DNA of 64,000 bases, from the NCBI GenBank assembly GCA_030272585.1, contig BSYQ01000004.1, positions 1,488,001 through 1,552,000 of the forward strand, in the 5' to 3' direction. This document shows, one piece after another, positions 47,131-58,843 of the stretch (position 1 is its first letter; the number at the start of each line of letters is the position of its first letter). Origin of the DNA: Bryopsis sp. KO-2023. Taxonomy: Eukaryota > Chlorophyta > Ulvophyceae > Bryopsidales > Bryopsidaceae. The position numbers and the translations under genes were made by a program. The notes beneath the pieces are model-generated. The model was not told where the DNA came from, made no database searches, and saw nothing but the letters and a program-made list of their open reading frames with translations.

Positions 47131-50100
47131 TTGCATGGTTGGCTGAACAGGGTGGTCAGGTTGCCTCGCTAATTTCATGGTGCAAATTCCGGGATCCACT
47201 TGTGCTCTTTCTGAAGTTCTATTGGAAGCTGCTGAGATTTTTTGAATCAGCATGCTACAAAATATCTCAACCTATCAACGGTGCTGGTCTGGGGTACAGC
47301 AAGAGAAAAAAATTCAAAAAACTCGTCAATGATTTGGATGTGTGTGTGGTTGCGGGTGTGGATGTTGGATCTATGGAAAAAAAACACATCAAGGTTTCAA
47401 TGGTGCGTGTAAATGGGGGGGACGTTGCAGGTTCAAATGTCGGTTTCCGTCCAATCTAGATCTTCCTCAACAGAGCGGCGTAATGATTTGAGGATCATGT
47501 CAGACATGGGGTCGGGGTTGATCATCATCGCATTCCCTCAACGTCGACCAACACTAGGAGCTGCCTCTTTGTTTGATTGGCTCTGGCTTTGAGAATGCCC
47601 TGTCATGTTTGGTGTAGGATGGCCAGCCGTCACCGACGAGGATGGTGCATGGCTTGTAGCGTGAGTAACAGTTTAATTCTTTATGAGAACAGACAAGGAA
47701 TATTGGCATGATGGAAGGCGAGTTTCAATTCTTTTTTATCAGACGATCTTTAAAACCATATGTTCTTTGGGGGTCCAACCCTGCCACTTCAAAACCATGG
47801 AGTCCAGTCAACAAAGCGACTTCAACCAACTGCCCCATTCCATGGCATTCTGGCGATTGGTTCGTGTGACTGTTCTTGCCAGAATCTGAAAATTGAACTC
47901 AACCTTAATTGTGAAGCTCAAAAAAGGCGGGCTGCTCTGCTAGACAGTTGGAATTTTAGTGTGTCATCAAGACAGTTTTCAGTTTGTTTTATCATGAACC
48001 TCTTCCGGAATTCCCAGTTCGTTTTCAGTCGTACCGTTAAGCAGAGCTTCCTGGAAAATCTTCAGCATGATGGTTGCATTATTTTATTCAACTTGTATTC
48101 CATATTCAATCATGGGGACAGTTGCAGGAGGGGGCTGGGAGAGTGGAGCAAGGTTGATCAGTTGTTAACCCTAATGCTGAGGAAATTAATACTATATGAC
48201 CACTTAAGGGGTTTTTGAGAGCTATTCTTCCAGTCTATGTGACGCATCTTCATTTTGGTGGAGCTTTACTCCGATCATCATGTCCAGGCTGAGTGCAACC
48301 GAGATTCAAATGCCAGGGAAAAAAATAGCAAGAGTTTGATTCAAGGATTTTTATTTTCGAAAATTGTAACATCTTACTTTGCAGTTTACAAAGAGGTCAA
48401 TTTAAATGTTTTCAAGCGCCTGGCTCCCAAGCGATCTGTTCACGATAATGTGCTCCAGTTTGGTCCTACGAGGATCTTTCTCAGTAGGACAAACGGACAG
48501 GTGGAGGAAGGAAGCTTTATTTTTCAACTACAGGAATGTCAAGATGAGAATATTTTTTTCTTGAAATGCCGAGTCGCCTTTTGTTGAGGACCCAAGTTGC
48601 GTTATGAAACGCTGTTTTTCATCCAGAGGTTTTGTCAGGAAACAACAATCTATTTCATATATTTCAAACTTTAATAGCATTCAAGAGTTTCTAATCATCC
48701 CCCGAGTCGAAGGGGCTTCTTCTGCAGAACACACAAAAACGTCACAAAAAAAAGTGCATAAAGTTCAATATTGGATAAATGAAACACGCAACTCGAACCA
48801 AAGTTGAATCAGAAACCCTCTATTGCAAAACAATATCACCTCGCAATAAAAAAAATGATTGTTTTTCGTTATGAAACAAAGCTTAAGAAAAATAAGTTCG
48901 TTTATATCGACAAAAATTTATTGTTTTTCAATTTGCATGTTCCACAAAATTTCAAGAATAATGTGGTGCTTTTCTATGCGAAAGAAATTCGATAAAATCA
49001 AGCGATACAAAGCATTGACTATGACCTGGCCTTCTCACCTGTGGAATTTTTGGTAGGGCTACAAGCAATACAAGATATCATGTCGCTCTAGAATTTCTTA
49101 GCATCTGATGGGACAGTCATATGTTCAGCAACTGCTGCCACCCTATAGCTTGTTGGCAGCTATACCCCCAATACTATAGTCGGGAAATCCATGCATTCTT
49201 TTGCACTCTGCGAACGGTCAGGCCCCGGACAACTTCTTTGAGGTGTGAACATCCCAACGGAGGGTCCTATCCCTTACTCAAGTGTTTTTTCAAAAACATC
49301 AGTGTTCCATCAGTTCCCCACCTATCGACAAATCGTAAGCTTCAGACTTATTGCTGAAATTAAATGTTCGACTATATTTTTTATTGTGCTTGTATTTTCG
49401 ACGTCGTATCGATCATAGGATGGTGGACAAAAAGGTGTGCCCAAAAGTTAAAAGATAAGTTAAGTTTGCGCGGTGGTGTAAACATGGTGAAACCAGGAAG
49501 CAAGCATAACACAAAAAAATAATATGTTACATGAATACTAACAGCAAAAAACAATTGTTTGGGCCCATCAAAACGAATCAGCAACACCCTTCCTTCACAA
49601 TATATGAATGAATGTGACTATTATCAAGCTGGGAGAACAAAAACAGATGTCTTGAAACAAATCAGAAGAGAATTCGAGACATTTTGCGCACAGCCAATTT
49701 CATATTTGCATGCTGTCGAAAGATAGTTGTCTGTGTTCTCAAAATTCTTCCTCACTTTTCCCTTCCATCCTTTTATAACCACCCATTACTCATCTACTTA
49801 CACAACGCACACAACAACAATGAAATGGACCATCATGAATTGCAAGCTTATTCAACTTTGCTCCTGAATTTCATGCCAGGACAGTCGATTTCGACAGCAA
49901 CTGAAGCGTCGCGAGCTACATCTGCATGCATATTTGTCGATGAGGTGGCTGGGGTGTGAGAGTGGCATTTCGGTGGCCAATTGTGTCCCTTCACCATGAG
50001 GCATCTTACTAATCTTTTACTTTCTTCTATGAGCTCGGTGGGGTTTTTTTATCACGACAACAGAAGTTCGGGTGTGGAAGACATGTTTGCTTCAGTCAAC

Positions 50101-50987
50101 AATTATTTCAGCTCGTCAACCAGCAAATATGCTGTGGCTCTTTTTTTTTGTGTGAGTGACAATAATTCAAGGGGATGTATCAATGGCATGGCAGTGTTTC
50201 AGAGAGCAGCCTTGGCTTAAAAAAAAACTTGCTGTGCTCCAAAAAACCCAAGGAATTGTGTGCAATGAACATACCAGAATCATTGCATAAACGAAGGAAT
50301 CTCTGAGAAATGCGTAGTTTTTGAGTATAAATTGCAGTGATTTTTTTTTCCAAGGGAGTTTTCAATGTAATGCTGGGGACTTTGGTCTTTTGGTGCCCAG
50401 GCGTACAAGTAAAAAATCTGTAATTTTCACCAAAAAAGAAAATGGAAGGAAGCAAAGTGTGGAGAGTGGCTGCTTTGATCGATGCGATGGAGTTGACTAA
50501 TGAATAGATAAGGAATCGGAAATGGAGCACTCAGTTTCCAGGGTTCTACAGTGAAAGGACGTTGGGAGGGTGTGTTTACTTTGTAAGAACAAACTGCTTC
50601 AGTGTAAAAATGAGATTGCCAGGTGGAGAATTGGATGCCCACCCAGTCCACAATGTGACTGTTGTAAGCTACGTTCCCAGGGTTTTTGATGGCTCTTGTT
50701 TTGTGTGGGTGCTTTTGTCTTCAATTGGGCAGAAGGGGGTGATGGCATTTGGTCTGGAAGAGGCCCCAGATAAAAGCCTACCAGCTCAACTGCAACATGA
50801 TTGCCTTCTACGCACCCCTCCAATACTTTGATGAGACCTGTAACTCCACGATTTCCCAAAAAAAGAATATTTCTCGACCACGCGCCCACCTCGAATCGTT
50901 GTTTTCTGCCTCTCCTCACCCCTAATATTTCGCAAAGCTCCCATCTGGCCGGAGAGTATTCCGACACCGATAACGAACGAAGGCGTC
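47131..50987. other. Gene-poor, AT-rich stretch
   Basis: No domain-bearing frame is seen. Weak candidates are plus-strand frames at 49,822-49,959, 49,981-50,220 and 50,562-50,831, which have no verifiable splice joins. The part 48,600-49,400 is notably AT-rich. Confidence 0.4.
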
Positions 50988-52638
50988 ATGTCGTTTTCTG
51001 AAGAAGTCCTCGCACTCGCCCAGGTATTCCACAAACTGGTGTTCCACACCCATTTTCCACCTAGCAGAAGCTTCACCTCTTTCGGCCGCTGATGTTTACG
51101 ACGGGAGCTGAGCGATGAAGTGAATATTCGCAGCCGCAACCCGCTGAAGAGAGCACCTTGGAGGCGTGGTATATGGACGACTCCGAAACTGACCAGCGTT
51201 TGCCTCACAAGTGAGTGAAGAAGGGGTTCAGCTATGACAAAAGCATACTTTTCGCTTGACGCAACCGCCCGCCCCCCCCCGGTTTTATACCCCCGTTGTT
51301 TTCGTGAGGAAGGACACGTGTGCGCCTGTTACGTAGGCAGGATCCCAACCAGGCTTGCCCGATATCGAGGCTCAGGGAGTTGGGCGTTCTTTCGTGGAAA
51401 CTGGACGCTGACGCCTACGAAACGGACGACAAGTTGCAAGCGATTCGAGACGTGCGAGCCTACAGCTATCAGGTGCACCCACTCACCGGGTTTCCCTTCC
51501 AGCGCAAATATCTCGACCCACCATGACGATTGCAGCGAGGACAAAATGGAATTTGTCATGATTTGTTTCGATCCAAGTCATGGTGCTATCATGCAGACAT
51601 TCAGGGGTGTTCACCAGTTGTGCTGATTATCCATGCAGGATGTTATCACGGTTTCTCCCGATAAACTCCCTCAGTATGAAGAGAAGCTGAAAATGTTTTA
51701 TGAAGAGCATATCCATCATGACGAGGAAATCAGATATTTTCTGGAAGGCAGCGGTGAGAGAACTCCACCATTTGGGATACCCAGTTCATTATTGATGCTT
51801 TTTTTTTTGTTCTCATGATTTCTGTATTTATGGAATTTTTTGTAGCATTTTTTTTTTCTTGCCTCTGTTCCGAATGACAAGAAGCTGGCCTCACTGTAAG
51901 AAAAAAAAATGAATTAATAAAGAATTAATTATATGCATTGCTTCGTTGGTTGTTGATTTGGACTCGGAATCGCCAACACCACACCAACAAAGTCATGAGA
52001 AATTTCCCCCCCATCATCCCCAGGTTTTTCCAGTCAACCCTCATCCAGTGGCCCTTGACTCTGGGCATCCACTCATCGATTCCTTTCTTTTATGAAGGCT
52101 TTGCCGCACATTATTCTGCTCTTACTATTATTATTATTATTGTTGTTATCATTTTTTTTGTGGTGACTTTGATTTTCAAGGCTACTTTGATGTGCGTGAC
52201 TTCGATGATAAATGGATTCGAATTCCTTTGGGGAAGGGCGACATGATCGTACTGCCTGAAGGAATCTACCACAGATTCACCCTGGATTCCACAAATTATG
52301 CCAAGGTATGGCGATCATATTTAGTGGAATGTATTAAAAATTCCCCGTCATATGGAAGTGTTGTAATTGCCATTCTAGTGTGGTGTTCCGGTTGAGACAG
52401 GGGAAAAATAATGGTCGGTTGGAGTTCCACCAGCTGTTCAATTTTTGCCTATGAAAATGATAAGTGGGGTTGTCTTTCTGGTTGTGACGATCATCGCTGT
52501 TGATTCTGCCCTCTTCTTCAGGTGATGAGGCTGTTCGTTGGGGAGCCAGTGTGGACTCCATACAATCGCCCTCAGGAGGGAACCCCCTCCAGGACGAAAT
52601 ACGTGGAGTCTTTCCCAGCACCCCAGCCCGTTGCCTAA
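50988..52638 (+). CDS. ADI1: Acireductone dioxygenase (methionine salvage)
   Basis: Six exons (50,988-51,023, 51,134-51,210, 51,337-51,472, 51,639-51,753, 52,181-52,305, 52,522-52,638) join in frame to about 201 residues. The protein follows the eukaryotic family from end to end: [78 protein letters not shown] and [14 protein letters not shown]. The metal ligands are the two His and the Glu of [11 protein letters not shown] and the His of YHRF. The enzyme cleaves the acireductone intermediate to the keto acid precursor of methionine plus formate in the cytosol; the metal bound decides the product. The N-terminus is about 20 residues longer than in human ADI1. Confidence 0.96.
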
Positions 52639-53516
52639 TCGACTCTTCGGTTGGATTGGAGTGTCATGTTCTGTGTCTTTACTGAGCAATGTTGCGGTGT
52701 CATTGACCATTGATGTTATTGCAGCATAGCCTGGAATGGGTGGTGGATTTGTTGTGGGGATAGGAGTTAGTCTTTTTTATTCATCTTATGATCCACTTGG
52801 GGAAAAACGTTGTGATGAGAATGTGTAACAGATGGTGGGTTGTAATTGGAGAGGCCTGTCTGACTGTTGTTTTCTTGTCCTTCGAAATTGGGCATCCATC
52901 AGAGAAAGCTACCAAGGAGCTCAACACTCATGCAATATTTCCCAGCGGACAGCATATGACCCTCTTGAAAGCAAAAATATCCAGTGCTGGAACCATCAAA
53001 TCGGTTGGATTGTATCATGTGAAGTTGCAAATTGGGGTTCTTGTGTTTCTTCTGAAACCTAAGAAAGCTGAATTCAACCCCAAAGAGACATGCAACTTGA
53101 ACAGGAGCTGTCTTTCTTTATTCAGCTCTATTGCTGAATCCTGTAGCCCTGATTTGGTTGAGTTGATATATAATGATTAATGGTTGGCAAGGATTTAGAT
53201 AGCTTTCGAATTGCAGCCCTTCCTATATCTTTCAATTATCAAATTCATGATACACTTGATGCCAGCACATTTTTGTGACAAAAACAGGGTATTATACTGT
53301 TACCTGAGCTTGGTGACCCACACAGAACCACCAATCAAAAGCCCAGAGACATGGAAAACAATTTAAACAAAACATTCCTCTCTCCCTCCTCCAACTACAA
53401 CCTCCAAAAGAATAGCAAAGGCCGCGCAGCAGAATAAACAGATCCCAAAAAAAAACTGAATTCTTTGAAACAATCCATCAAGATTTTCTTTTCATAGGCT
53501 TTTTTCGAATTCAAGT
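52639..53516. other. Intergenic stretch between convergent genes
   Basis: An open frame of 130 codons (52,788-53,180, +) has no recognised features. The stretch holds the 3' ends of acireductone dioxygenase and petM. Confidence 0.4.
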
Positions 53517-54686
53517 TTACAACTCGATTTTGCCCTCCTCCACGAGGGATTCCACTCGAAGCAAAACGAACCCTGCGGCGAGACCCTGTACCCAAAACAA
53601 CAATGATTTGTTAATTGCACAAAAACCAATCCCATAACACAGCTGCTGCAACCTCACAAGAAGTCCATTGACACTGAGCAATGTCATGTACTGTGAGAGG
53701 GGTTTTCGTTGGGGGGGGATTGAACCCCAGCCCTTGACTGAACTGTAGAGTTTCCTCCCCCTAAACTAAGAGCACGTGGTACCATCCCCCCCCCCCCCCC
53801 CCTCCATAAGGTCATTTCATAATAGCCATTTCGAACAAGCAACGCACCCCTCCCCCAGAATTGAGGTCAAAATCAATGGGTGTCAGTGGTCAAGCCCTAT
53901 TTTATTTCTGAGTATTTGTAAGGAAGCCAGAAGCTCCCTATAATGCAAGAAGCAAAACTATACTATCTCCTTCATAAACAAGCTTGTTTCAAAACCCTGA
54001 TCATTGGGTGGAGTGAAGCCCACAGCAATATCACTCTACCCAGCAAAGCTTCTTTTTGCCCGTTTTGCCCCTCAGCCAACAAAGGGTTGCTTTCAACAAA
54101 GGTAGGTCCACAAGCAGGGGGAGACTTGACTTTCACTGAAGATGAGTGAGGCCATCAGGTGCACTATATCGGCAGGAAACACATACCACGAGGGTGCAAG
54201 CGAAAACGATGCCGGCTGCGCCGAAGATTTCGCTCTGCTCACTGGCAACTTGAGCGATTTCCATGAAGCTGGTGGACTGGAGGGCGGAGCGCCTGACACC
54301 AGGGGCGGGCTTCACGGAACGAATCACTGAGGAAAACTGAGCTTCGGGTTTCCTGAAAACAAGTGAAAAACCGACGTCATGCCAATGGATAGGCGTCGCT
54401 GCGAAAAGCGGACCAACAAACACCACCACCACCGATGGGCGCCCAGTTCCAAACCTCAAACAAACCTCCAGTTCAGAAAGACTATAGCGATGTCCACTGA
54501 CGCGTAGACCCACCGCGGACGAAATAAGCGAAAAAGCGTAGTGCCGTAGAGAGGCAAAAAAGGTGGCCTCTCCTGAGTTGAAGTTTACCTCATGCAGCCA
54601 GCGTCCTTACGGAGGCCAGCGAACCTTCCAAGTCCTGCAACGGGACGAGAGCAGGAGGCCTTGGTCATCATGGTGGTAGAAGCCAT
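53517..54686 (-). CDS. PETM: Cytochrome b6f complex subunit PetM, plastid precursor
   Basis: Three exons (54,686-54,589, 54,352-54,187, 53,585-53,517) join in frame to 110 residues. The first about 70 residues form a Ser/Arg/Ala-rich transit peptide (MASTTMMTKASCSRPVAGL, FAGLRK) without a hydrophobic signal segment. The mature part is one membrane helix: EIFGAAGIVFACTLV, GLAAGFVLLRVESLVEEGKI. The pattern TLVG-A-GFVLLR-E with an acidic end is the PetM signature of green plants. PetM is a small peripheral helix of the b6f complex, which passes electrons from plastoquinol to plastocyanin. A nuclear copy is the rule in the green lineage, while red-lineage plastids keep petM in plastid DNA. Confidence 0.88.
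53705..53790 (-). other. tRNA-like internal promoter boxes in a petM intron
   Basis: Read on the minus strand, TTAGTTTAGGGGG resembles an A box and GGGGTTCAATCCCC resembles a T-arm/B box, about 40 bases apart. The D and anticodon arms do not fold properly and no acceptor stem pairs. It could be a decayed tRNA gene or the head of a tRNA-derived SINE, or chance. Confidence 0.25.
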
Positions 54687-55532
54687 TGTGCGGTTCGAAG
54701 GCGGAAAGGAACGAAAGGCGAAAATTCAAAACGCGGAGCAGGCAACGAAACGTGGGCGAAAGGTGAAGAAACACGCTTTTCGGCGGACAAAAATTGACCC
54801 AGCAAGACAGACAGCCACTCGAAAGATCCACATCGAAAGCCTGACAAGGTTGGCCGTCACCCTCAGATTATTATTCAATGGTTCAGCCCCAAAAACTTTT
54901 CTTCCAAAAATCGTTGAAGAATTTTTTCCCTCAGAGCGTTGGTGGTGTGGGCTGGGCTGAGAGACTGAGCTCTCTTTTTGACACGGTTTCCCCAGCAAGT
55001 AGCCCACACTTGAACTGTGGTGGTTGTTCCGTCACTTTCAGTAGATTTTACGTGCACGTTTTGCTGCTTTCATGTCAGGTTATTTGCATGGTTTTGCAAC
55101 TGTGCCATGCTCCTTCGCGGTATTCATGATCGCTTCGACTGACCAGCTCTCCCATAGAATGGAGCTCTCTTTGGCCCCTTTGATTCTCGCCTGCATGATC
55201 TGGCTGGTTCACGTGGACTTTACCGCTGAGACGGTTGCTGCTGGTTCTGTAAGGGAAGTGCAAAAACATGCATGTCGGGCGGAGCAGGGTCCAGTGTGGG
55301 ACCGATCAGCACATCCTGCTTCGGCCGTCCCAGTGTTTCGCTCACTTTCACAGTCGACCCAATCTGCATTGTACACTTGGAACAGCTTCCCTTGTTCAAA
55401 CCCGTCCTCCACGGGAATTATTGCTACTTGAGCGCGGTGCCTTTCTGGAACTTGAACAGAACACAAAGAGTTGTGGATTCGACCTCGACGCTAACGCCGT
55501 GTTGGTCTCCCTTTCTATCAACGTGCTGAACC
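54687..55532 (+). other. Intergenic stretch with a possible small secreted protein
   Basis: Frame 55,072-55,431 includes MELSLAPLILACMIWLVHVD, which looks like a signal peptide, followed by a GTAAGG donor at about 55,249. Frame 55,272-55,529 (SVSLTFTVDPICIVHLEQLP) could be its second exon, but the phase join is not proven. This could also be 5' sequence of the next gene. Confidence 0.3.
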
Positions 55533-56636
55533 ATGACTCGCGCAGCATCGTGGGCTCTTTGCAATCTTGTTGTGGCGGCGGTACTCCTGAGCTGCAGCGT
55601 CTCTGGAGAACTCTACGAAGAGACTATCGGCTCCGTCTCAGGACAGACCAGGTGAGAAAATCCTTGCTTATACCCCCAGTCCAAATCATCTTCCCAGTGC
55701 GAGAATATGTTGACCGAAGAGGTTGTTTGCGGCGATCCCTTTGGTTCGGTCCCATGAGATTGGCGAGTGGTTGCGGTTTTGCAGAGAGCTGTTGTCTGAG
55801 AAGGAGCCAGGACGCATTTTCTCCCGAGAAAAAATCACACGGGACCTTGCCGCTGGTCAAGTGTACTTTGCGTGCTCAACGCCGGGTTCCTTAGCCATCA
55901 AGAACTGCATGAAGTATGAATATATGAGCGAAGAGCCCATAATCACGTTCGTGGCGAACCGCACTCTCTATGAGGTAATGCAGCGCCACAAGCGAACTGC
56001 AACGCACTGCTCCTTTGTTTTGTTTCGAACGACGGGAGGCTTAGTATCGTGTTTGGGTTGAAGCAGACATCTAGAGACGAAGGATACGCCGATTTGGAAT
56101 TCTTCACGTACGAATCGATCGAGAAGAACAGCATATGTGTTGGACCAGAGTGCTCCAAGGTGCTCGATTTTGGGGAAGACAAGGATTGGTGTCTGGTTTT
56201 TGTCAATAGCGCTGTTCCTTCCCTGAACTACTACAAGGTCGAAGAAGAGCCGACCTTGTTCACCTACTCGTTCAACAGTAAGTTCGAGCGCCCACGTCTC
56301 TCCTGTTGTTGTTCCTGTTAACATTCAAGGGTGCTTGCTTTCTTCGCTGGATCTGTGGCTGCTCTTCTAAAGGAAGTTTTTTTCTTGGCTTCAGCATGTA
56401 TTTCCAGGTCGGACCTCCCTATGTTTGCCGCTCAAATAGCAACCCTCGTCGTAACCGTCAGTGTGGGAATCGGATTGTGCGTCGTCTGGCTCTTCTTGTA
56501 CAAGCGACAGGGGCCTGTGGCTGAGACTCCTCGCAAAGGGGACTACGAAAGGCTGCTGCCTTCACCAAAGTTCGTGACTGGTCCAGGCTCCCCTCTGGCT
56601 GTTTTCGGGCAAAAACTGAAAATCGTTTCCACGTGA
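55533..56636 (+). CDS. Orphan type I membrane protein with signal peptide
   Basis: Four exons (55,533-55,651, 55,722-55,974, 56,067-56,277, 56,395-56,636) join in frame to 274 residues. It starts with a signal peptide (WALCNLVVAAVLLSCSVSG). A luminal or extracellular part of about 175 residues follows, with Cys residues (FACSTPGS, NCMKYEY, ICVGPECSKVLDFG, DWCLVFVNS). One membrane helix (ATLVVTVSVGIGLCVVWLFL) leads to a 50-residue cytosolic tail. The tail has YERLL, which fits a tyrosine sorting motif for clathrin adaptors. The DWCLVFVNSA-P core faintly recalls small beta-sandwich domains, but no family is recognised. The weakest join is the acceptor at 55,721 (GAAGAG), chosen because it alone keeps the frame. 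Confidence 0.65.
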
Positions 56637-58843
56637 ATAGTTTCTCAAGAAAAAGGGAAGCGGCAGGATGTTCATATAAATTATTTTTTTCTTGGCTGAA
56701 AAGCGAGCGGCTGCTGGCCTCGAGGGGATGTAAAAATCAAGCTGTGTGTAGAAAAATAGCGAGTTTCATTATCCTGCTTGCACATCTTGGTAAAATTCCA
56801 ACCACCTGCATGTGCATCCTTCCTGGATTTTATCCCGAATTGTGTTTTCAGTTCATTTTCTTGGATAAGGAATGTGTGTTTTAAAAAAGGAGCGAACTCA
56901 CAGCGGAAATCTTGTTTTGATTATGGAAATGCAGAAAACTTAGAAGGCTAATTAAACACCGACCATGCTGTCCTTCCATCGGACGCCCACAAACATACAC
57001 TACACACAAGATTCCAACCATGTCCAGTCATGAATTTTTTTTTTCAAGGCAATCTATTTGTTTTCTTTTTGCCTGACTTCTACTGCTTTTTAAACACCGA
57101 TCAATTACGACGTGGAAAATTGAAATAAAGAGAAGAAAATGACCTTTGAAATTCGAAGGCAAACAATGGTTACAGAAAGAATTGTAGAGCAGCCACAACG
57201 GGAGGGCGCTCAATACCTCTCCAACCCAGCTATCCCTTTATTTTCCATAAATAGTAGAGTACCATGTTGACTCCTTCAGTTCCAACAACCAACCCCCAAT
57301 GAAAACATATCGATTCTCTCACCCTTTTTTTTTCCAACAAAAAAAAATGAAAGATTTGGAAAATACATTGGTGTTTTTTGTTTTTTTTTCGTACTCTTTT
57401 TTTTGATTTTTTTTTCCAATGATTCTCCAAATTCTTAAGAATGATTTTTTTTAAATCGAATATGCTTGACCTCGCGAAATGTTGCTAACGAGAAATCGCT
57501 CAAACACCACCATCGGAAAAGAGCCAATCGAAAATACTCAAATTCTTTCCCTACTGGGAAAATCAAACGTTTATCAACTAGCCATTTGTTCGAAATGTGC
57601 TCTCTACCCTCCAGCGTTTTCTGAAGCGCTTTCAGAAGTAAATGAGCATGTTATGAAACAATATATATAGATATATACATATATATATATTTGTACGCAT
57701 TGGACTTGAGAATGTTATCTCCCCCCAGCCCTCCCCCCCCCCTTCCCCCGAAATTTGAATTTTTTTTTCGCTTGAGTAGACGAATTCAGGTTTGCCAGAG
57801 GTCCAACCGCCGAACACGATTTTCTGCCTCCAAACTTTTACCCAGAATTCTTTTTTTTTATGCGGTAATAAGGAAAAAAATATAGGAAAGACAAAAAAAA
57901 AGGTAAACAGAAATATATTGCCCCCTCACCTAATCCCACCTACTGACCCGACCAATCAATTTCCCAGATTCAAAAACGCAACTTTTTTTTTTTTTTTTTT
58001 AATACGCCATCCAACATTCTCTGAAATTTGAAACCATTTTTTATGGTGTTCAAACAGATGCCAGCCAATCCTTGAATGAAAAGATATTTTTCTTTTCTCT
58101 TTTTTTTTGTGGTTGATCGAGGCCAGATTGAAATTAAAAAAAATGCAAACTCCTTACTGTATGCTTTTTTCTTCATGTATTGAGAACGTTTCATATGAAT
58201 TCAGAAGAAAAAAAAAAAAGCGGCGACCCGCCGCTCTTTTTTTTCTTTTTCCCTAAGCCCCCAAGATTGGCCGGTCACCCCCTACTACTATTACTGAGTC
58301 AAAAACTTAGGAACTGAATGTCTCCATAAAATACTCACTTTTTGTGCCTGGGATGACCATTTATATGCCAAAATTAAAAACCAAATTTTATGCATTGTTT
58401 CAAAAGAAACCTGTCCGGTTTTTTTTATCTTTATGCTTTGTTTTTTTTTTGTTTTTTTTTTGAAAATTTGTAAAATCTATGACCTCACCCCAGTCATCCC
58501 AGCACCCCTCCCCCACCCCACCCAAAAACTTCAATTTCGAAAGAAGAAAAAAACACACACACTACAAAACAATAACTTTTCTTTTGCGGTGAAAACACAC
58601 TCACCGTAATTTTCCGTAAATTTATGCTTGTTGAACTTTTTTGCAGTTTTCTTTTTGCCCCTTTTTTCCCCCCTTCTTTTTGCTGAAGTACTATACTCAA
58701 ATTCAAATGTTGTCAATAACTCTCCTACAATTTTTTTTTCCCTTGAATCTTTTTTTCTTCAAGGACTAAACCCCCATTTCGAGAGTCAAAACCTACGCTA
58801 TGCTAATAAAGATTTGAAAAAAAGCAAAAAAGCAACGTATTCA
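56637..58843. other. AT-rich gene-free stretch
   Basis: Many long T and A runs, an AT microsatellite at about 57,660-57,692 and C/T-rich tracts near 57,720-57,750. No frame has recognisable features. Confidence 0.5.

Noticed and set aside
55268-55894. Open frame of 208 codons overlapping the membrane protein gene
   Set aside because: It is out of frame with the four-exon model that gives a signal peptide, a membrane helix and consistent phases.
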